Shown here in pieces: positions 5,749 through 7,312 of a DNA stretch of 7,312 bases (position 1 is the first letter of the stretch; the number at the start of each line of letters is the position of its first letter). Below the pieces are notes generated by a model. It had not been told where the DNA came from. It saw only the letters and a program-made list of their open reading frames with translations, and did not search any database. Made by a program: the position numbers and the translations under genes. This DNA is from an uncultured Bacilli bacterium (GTDB lineage: Bacteria; Bacillota_I; Bacilli_A; RF39; UBA660): positions 1 through 7,312 of the forward strand of contig CAKONT010000046.1 in NCBI GenBank assembly GCA_934097255.1. The letters are read 5' to 3'.

Positions 5749-6075
5749 ATGAAAGAAGTTAGTGTTATTTTAAAAATAAATGATTTTATTTTAGAAAAAA
5801 AAGGTATTTTAAAAAACAATGTTGTTACGTTTAAAGATGAAGATATTTTATATACATTTGATATCCATAATCTTATTTTAATTAGAGATAGTTTAGATTA
5901 TATGATTACTATTGATTTTTATAAAGAAAAAAGTTATTGTTATTATGATAAAGTAAACCAAACAAAATTTTTACTAAATTTAGATATAATTGAATTGCAA
6001 AATAAAAAAAATATGTTTATAATTAGTTATCGAATTGAAGAAGAAAGCTTTTGTTTTTCTTTAAATTATATTTGA
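5749..6075 (+). CDS. ywiB: YwiB-like protein (DUF1934 family)
   Basis: The 108-residue protein is predicted to be a small, mostly beta-strand cytoplasmic protein of the DUF1934/YwiB family, whose members form a calycin-like barrel of unknown function. The identification rests on three points: the strand-rich pattern beginning MKEVSVILKI, the ISYRIEE strand (about residues 87-93) near the C-terminus that resembles family members, and the position directly upstream of argS, which is the arrangement in Bacillus. It is shorter than B. subtilis YwiB. The frame is open back to an ATG at 5689, but that start has no binding site, adds a Lys/Asn-rich 20-residue stretch absent from the family, and lies upstream of the predicted promoter, so 5749 is preferred. 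No Shine-Dalgarno site precedes 5749, and initiation may be leaderless. It stops with TGA, which overlaps the argS binding site. Confidence 0.6.
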   Translation: MKEVSVILKINDFILEKKGILKNNVVTFKDEDILYTFDIHNLILIRDSLDYMITIDFYKEKSYCYYDKVNQTKFLLNLDIIELQNKKNMFIISYRIEEESFCFSLNYI

Positions 6076-6091
6076 GAGGATATGATAAAAT

Positions 6092-7312
6092 ATGAATATA
6101 GAAGAAGAATTAAAAAAAATTGTTGCAAATAGTTTAGATATTGATATAGCTTTTAATGATATTGAAATTGAAAAACCTAAAATTGCAAGTTATGGGGATT
6201 ATTCTTGTAATATTGCAATGAAGTTATGTAAAACTTTAGGAAAAAATCCTAAAGAATTAGCAGAAGATATTAAAAGCAAGATATCATCTCCATTAATAGA
6301 TAATATTGTTATTGCAACTCCAGGTTTTATTAATTTTTTTATTAACAAAAGTTATATGTTTGATGTGATAAAAAGAATTATTACTTTAAATGAAGATTAT
6401 GGTAGAAATAACTTGGGTAATAATAAAAAGATTAATTTAGAATTTGTAAGTGTTAATCCTACTGGTTCTATTCATTTAGGACATACAAGAGGTGCTTGTT
6501 ATGGAGATAGTTTATGTAATGTATTAAAATTTTGTAATTATGATGTTACGAAGGAATATTACATAAACGATGCTGGTAACCAGATGAATAATATGGCTTT
6601 ATCTATTATTGAAAGATATAAAGAGTTAAAGAAAATGCCTTTTTGTTTAGGTGATAATTATTATTATGGAAAAGAAATTATAGATGTTGCGCAAAAAATG
6701 GTTGATGAAAATAATCCTTAATATGACAAGTTCGATGTTGAAACGTTTAAAAAATATGGTCTTAATGAGTTTTTAAGTGCTATAAAAAGTGATTTGGAAG
6801 ATATAGGTGTTTTTTTTGATGTTTGGACTAGCGAACAAAAGCTAAGAGATGATGGGCAAGTTTTAGAAGCTTTAAATAAATTGAAATCATTAGGGTATAC
6901 TTATATGAAAGATAATGCTCTTTATTTAAAAACAAGTGAATTTGGTGATGAAAAGGATCGTGTTATTGTAAAAAGTGATGGTAGTTATACGTATTTTACT
7001 CCGGATATTGCATATCACTTAAATAAGTTAAATCGTGGATTTGACTATTTAATCGATGTTTTAGGAGCAGATCATCATGGTTATGTAAATAGACTTAAAG
7101 CATCAGTTACAATGCTTGGTGGCGAAAGTGATAAGCTTTCTGTTTCTCTTGTTCAAATGGTTCGTTGTATTAAAGATGGTGTGGAATATAAGATTTCTAA
7201 AAGAACAGGTAAAACGGTTACTTTAAATGATTTAATAAATGAAAGTGGAAAAGATGCAATAAGATACTTTTTTGTATCGAGAAGTATTGATACACAAATG
7301 GATTATGATCTT
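6092..7312 (+). CDS. argS: Arginyl-tRNA synthetase, interrupted by an in-frame TAA and cut by the window end
   Basis: ArgRS is a class I synthetase that charges tRNA-Arg using ATP. The frame is open from 6092 to the window edge apart from one TAA at 6719-6721 (codon 210). Before the stop are the N-terminal tRNA-elbow (Add-1) domain, about residues 1-85, and the catalytic start: NLEFVSVNPTGSIHLGH (115-131) with the HIGH motif as HLGH (128-131), and EYYINDAGNQ (155-164). After it the same frame continues with FDVWTSE, TPDIAYHLNK, DVLGADHHGY and the KMSKS-type motif as KISKR near the right edge. The anticodon-binding domain lies outside the window. The start follows GAGAGGA (6074-6080), 11 bases upstream, and overlaps the ywiB stop, so the two genes are probably co-transcribed. 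If the stop is real, the 209-residue product lacks KISKR and the anticodon domain and would be inactive. The family call is certain; whether the gene works is not. Confidence 0.95.
6719..6721 (+). other. In-frame TAA within argS
   Basis: The codon context is CCT TAA TAT GAC. The frame does not shift: 6722 is exactly 210 codons from the ATG, and conserved ArgRS sequence follows at once. It falls in a variable stretch between the ADHH-side and HIGH-side parts of the catalytic domain. A single base change from AAA, CAA, GAA, TTA or TCA would explain it. Confidence 0.95.

Noticed and set aside
6073..6075. Mycoplasma-type code with TGA as Trp
   Set aside because: ywiB ends in TGA immediately before the argS binding site, and all visible Trp codons are TGG, so the standard bacterial code applies.
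6719..6721. TAA reassigned to an amino acid throughout the genome
   Set aside because: The left-edge gene, ung, pduL, the 370-residue gene and the penicillin-binding protein gene all end in TAA at sensible positions.
1..7312. CRISPR array, insertion sequence, tRNA or rRNA genes, prophage or defence island
   Set aside because: No spaced direct repeats, transposase-like frames, terminal repeats, cloverleaf sequences or phage/defence protein motifs were seen.

Overview
The window is very AT-rich chromosomal DNA from a low-GC Firmicute of the Bacilli type, probably one of the uncultured, gut-associated lineages close to the Mollicutes or Erysipelotrichia. Three things support this. The protein families are Firmicute in character: a GerQ-like coat protein, a YwiB-like gene directly upstream of argS, and a class A penicillin-binding protein ending in a KGTEP tail. 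Shine-Dalgarno sites are strong (AAGGAGGA, AGGAGGAA). The standard bacterial code is used: Trp is TGG, and TAA, TAG and TGA all serve as stops. An intact penicillin-binding protein means the cell has a wall, so this is not a true mycoplasma. A GerQ-like protein suggests it can, or once could, form endospores. The lineage placement is inference.

Layout from left to right. Bases 3-173 hold the 3' end of an unrecognised gene. An AT-rich intergenic stretch with two hairpins, a near-consensus promoter and a repeat-rich leader precedes ung (388-1050, +), uracil-DNA glycosylase. ung converges on a LemA-like membrane protein (1047-1553, -); the stops overlap by four bases inside a hairpin that looks like a two-way terminator. 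Next is a GerQ-like coat protein (1638-1952, -), divergent from pduL (2058-2612, +), phosphate acyltransferase, which probably shares a transcript with an unrecognised 370-residue protein (2636-3748, +). That gene converges, with no gap, on a class A penicillin-binding protein (3749-5662, -). Divergent from this is a ywiB-like gene (5749-6075, +) followed by argS (6092 to beyond the window, +).

The genes are mostly housekeeping: DNA repair, acyl-CoA/acyl-phosphate metabolism, cell-wall synthesis and tRNA charging, plus one sporulation-type gene. Coding is dense and the strand alternates often, so most transcription units are one or two genes long.

The most striking feature is a single in-frame TAA at 6719-6721 inside argS. 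The frame stays open and strongly ArgRS-like on both sides, so this is a sequencing error, a recent nonsense mutation or a readthrough case. I found no convincing new defence, mobile or biosynthetic system, no CRISPR array, no insertion sequence and no RNA gene. The less explained items are the 370-residue protein, the repeats in the ung leader, the lysine-free N-terminus of the GerQ-like protein and the near-leaderless ywiB-argS promoter.
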